DNA of 64,000 bases from positions 3,100,001 to 3,164,000 of the forward strand of contig NZ_CP126084.1 in the NCBI RefSeq assembly GCF_030122845.1, given 5' to 3'. Below the pieces are notes generated by a model, which saw nothing but the letters and a program-made list of their open reading frames with translations, did not search any database and was not told where the DNA came from. The stretch is from Paenibacillus woosongensis (GTDB lineage: Bacteria > Bacillota > Bacilli > Paenibacillales > Paenibacillaceae). The stretch's first letter is position 1, and every line of letters starts with the position of its first letter. The translations under genes were made by a program, and so were the position numbers. Below, in pieces: positions 62,536 to 64,000 of this stretch.

Positions 62536-63339
62536 TTATTGTCCAGCCCGGCTTGCCGAGCCCATGACATTGACAACGGCCTGCTGCACGTCCTCATGGC
62601 GCATGAACGTTTCCCCAATGAGAACGCCTTTGGCGCCGCAGCCCGCCAAAAATGAAATATCCTCCGGCGTTTGAATGCCGCTCTCGCTTATAAGCGTAAT
62701 ATCCGCAGGCACCTGCTTCGCCAAGTCGGCGGTCACCTGAAGTGTCGTCTCAAAGGTTTTCAAATTGCGGTTATTGATCCCGATCAGCTTAGCCTTGTTC
62801 AGACGAAGTACACGCTCGAGCTCAGTACGGTCGTGGACTTCTACCAAGGAATCCAGCCCGAGCGAAGACGCCGCCTGCAAATAATCCCGAAGCTGGACGT
62901 CGTCTAAAATGGCCGCGATCAGCAGCACCGCATCCGCCCCAAGCAGCCTGGCTTCAAAAATCTGCCGTTCGTCGATAATGAAGTCTTTGCGCAGCAGCGG
63001 CAGCTTGACGGCCTCGCGGATCGCCTGCAAATAATCGCCGCTACCCTGGAAATATGTCTCGTCCGTAAGTACCGAAATGCAGTCCGCTCCGGCCGCCTCA
63101 TAGCTGCGGGCAATTTCTACCGGGTGAAAATCCGCGCGAATCAGCCCTTTGGATGGAGAGGCCTTCTTCACTTCGGCGATCAAGCCCATCTCCCTGTTGC
63201 GTCCTTCCGCCAATGCCCGGTGAAAGCCCCGGGTCGGACCCATGTCCGCAATAAGCCGCTCCGCTTCGTTTATTGAAAAATGCGCCGCGAGCGCGGCGAC
63301 CTCCTGCCGTTTCGTTTCCACAATTTTATCAAGATACAT
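62536..63339 (-). CDS. trpC: Indole-3-glycerol-phosphate synthase
   Basis: 267 residues. VKKASPSKGLIR (catalytic Lys), CISVLTDETYFQGS, PLLRKDFI and LIGINNRNLKTF mark the family. It closes the indole ring from carboxyphenylaminodeoxyribulose phosphate. Its start overlaps the trpD 3' end by 11 bases. Confidence 0.96.
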   Translation of the reverse strand: MYLDKIVETKRQEVAALAAHFSINEAERLIADMGPTRGFHRALAEGRNREMGLIAEVKKASPSKGLIRADFHPVEIARSYEAAGADCISVLTDETYFQGSGDYLQAIREAVKLPLLRKDFIIDERQIFEARLLGADAVLLIAAILDDVQLRDYLQAASSLGLDSLVEVHDRTELERVLRLNKAKLIGINNRNLKTFETTLQVTADLAKQVPADITLISESGIQTPEDISFLAGCGAKGVLIGETFMRHEDVQQAVVNVMGSASRAGQ

Positions 63340-64000
63340 AGCTTAGTGCCTCCGTCGTTTTAATAAGCTCCTCCAGTTTACCATACGCTTTGCCCGAATC
63401 AATCGATTCCGCTGCGATGGCAACGCCTTCGCGAATGCTGTCTGCAAGGCCGGACACATAAATGCACGCCCCGGCATTGGCCAGCACAACATCCCGGTAT
63501 GCGCCCTTCTCTCCCTGCAGCACGCGGCGGATGATAGCCGCATTGACAGCCGGATCCCCGCCCATCATTTCGCTAAGCGGGTAAGTTCCCAGACCTAGAT
63601 CGCTCGGATGCACATCATAAGTCGTTACGTTTCCGTTTCTTAATTCCGATATGCGTGTCGCGGAAGAAATGCTGATTTCATCCAGGCCTTCATGGCTCGT
63701 CACGACGAGCGCACGCTTCAGCCCAAGCTCCCTTAATACTTCAGCGACAGTCTCCGTCTTCTCCCGATCATAAATGCCCAGCACCTGGCGATCCGCTCCC
63801 GCCGGATTCGTCAGCGGGCCAAGCATATTGAATATGGTGCGCACGCCAAGTTCCTTGCGCGGGGCTGCCGCATATTTCATCGACGGGTGATACAGCTGGG
63901 CGAAGAGGAAGCAGATGCCGATATCGTCAAGGCAATGCTTGGCCTGATCCGCGCTGAGGTGAATGTTGACCCCAAGCGCCTCCAGCACATCTGCGCTCCC
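63329..64000 (-). CDS. trpD: Anthranilate phosphoribosyltransferase (partial, N-terminus outside window)
   Basis: The C-terminal 223 codons are present; the frame runs off the window edge with SADVLEALGVN. ELGVRTIFNMLGPLTNPA (phosphoribosyl site), LVVTSHEGLDEIS and ANAGACIYVSG fit TrpD. The enzyme joins anthranilate and PRPP. trpE and the operon leader should lie just beyond the edge. Confidence 0.96.
   Translation of the reverse strand, partial: GSADVLEALGVNIHLSADQAKHCLDDIGICFLFAQLYHPSMKYAAAPRKELGVRTIFNMLGPLTNPAGADRQVLGIYDREKTETVAEVLRELGLKRALVVTSHEGLDEISISSATRISELRNGNVTTYDVHPSDLGLGTYPLSEMMGGDPAVNAAIIRRVLQGEKGAYRDVVLANAGACIYVSGLADSIREGVAIAAESIDSGKAYGKLEELIKTTEALSYVS

Noticed and set aside
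1-64000. rRNA, tRNA, CRISPR arrays, insertion sequences, prophage
   Set aside because: No direct-repeat array, transposase, integrase, phage structural gene or tRNA-like sequence was seen. A tRNAscan or ISfinder run would be the decisive test.

Overview
The window looks like a chromosomal segment of an endospore-forming Bacillota, most likely Paenibacillaceae. The evidence is secreted amidases that join a copper-amine-oxidase-N stalk, an AMIN domain and Amidase_3; GerMN and YpjB sporulation-type proteins; the bacillithiol genes bshA and bshB1; a b6c-type qcrABC complex; Rex; strong AGGAGG-type ribosome sites; and a gene order that, from memory, parallels the Bacillus subtilis trp-hisC-tyrA ... 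qcrABC-ypjABCD-dapB-mgsA-bshB1-bshA-cca-birA-panBCD-dinG ... asnS-dnaD block. No rRNA, tRNA, CRISPR array, prophage or insertion sequence was seen. Apart from lysR, the mtnE to mtnB run and the YitT gene, everything is on the minus strand.

Layout. 0-4 kb: two copies of an amidase plus lipoprotein cassette, the second lipoprotein cut by the window edge. 4-8.2 kb: leuCD, the signal peptidase lepB and a LysR regulator, with LysR-type palindromes in front of leuC. 8.3-16.7 kb: the omega-amidase-like mtnU, the aminotransferase mtnE, then a T-box-led operon proB-proA-proC-mtnW-mtnX-mtnB, which ties proline synthesis to methionine salvage. 16.7-22.9 kb: an undecaprenyl-phosphate block, bceRS, bceAB, a DedA protein and uppP, with a BceR-type operator. 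22.9-25.2 kb: an ECF sigma, anti-sigma and triplicated membrane protein; the sigma seems to start at ATT. 25.2-25.6 kb: a decayed RimK-like ATP-grasp gene.

25.7-34.8 kb: dnaD, asnS, ackA, a 3-hydroxybutyryl-CoA dehydrogenase, a short FtsH-like protease with a membrane-anchored partner, then tseB/ypmB, mtaD and rex. 34.8-47.5 kb: dinG, a TPR protein, panBCD, birA, cca, bshA, bshB1, mgsA, dapB, another TPR protein and a MazG-like ypjD: cofactor, tRNA-end and thiol housekeeping. 47.7-53.4 kb: a YitT protein, ypjB, ypjA, qcrCBA, ypiF and an IDEAL-domain protein. 53.4-57.1 kb: a gamma-carbonic-anhydrase-like protein, an unknown winged-helix-like protein, a histidine phosphatase, and a second ECF sigma with a zinc anti-sigma. 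57.5-64 kb: the tail of the aromatic operon trpD(partial)-trpC-trpF-trpB-trpA-hisC-tyrA.

Themes that may repay work are the C55-P recycling and bacitracin-type detoxification neighbourhood, the proline T-box over methionine-salvage genes, the ATT-started sigma factor with its repeat protein, and the LysR box placed at the classical activating position before leuCD. All assignments come from reading the sequence and recalled family knowledge; no database search was run.
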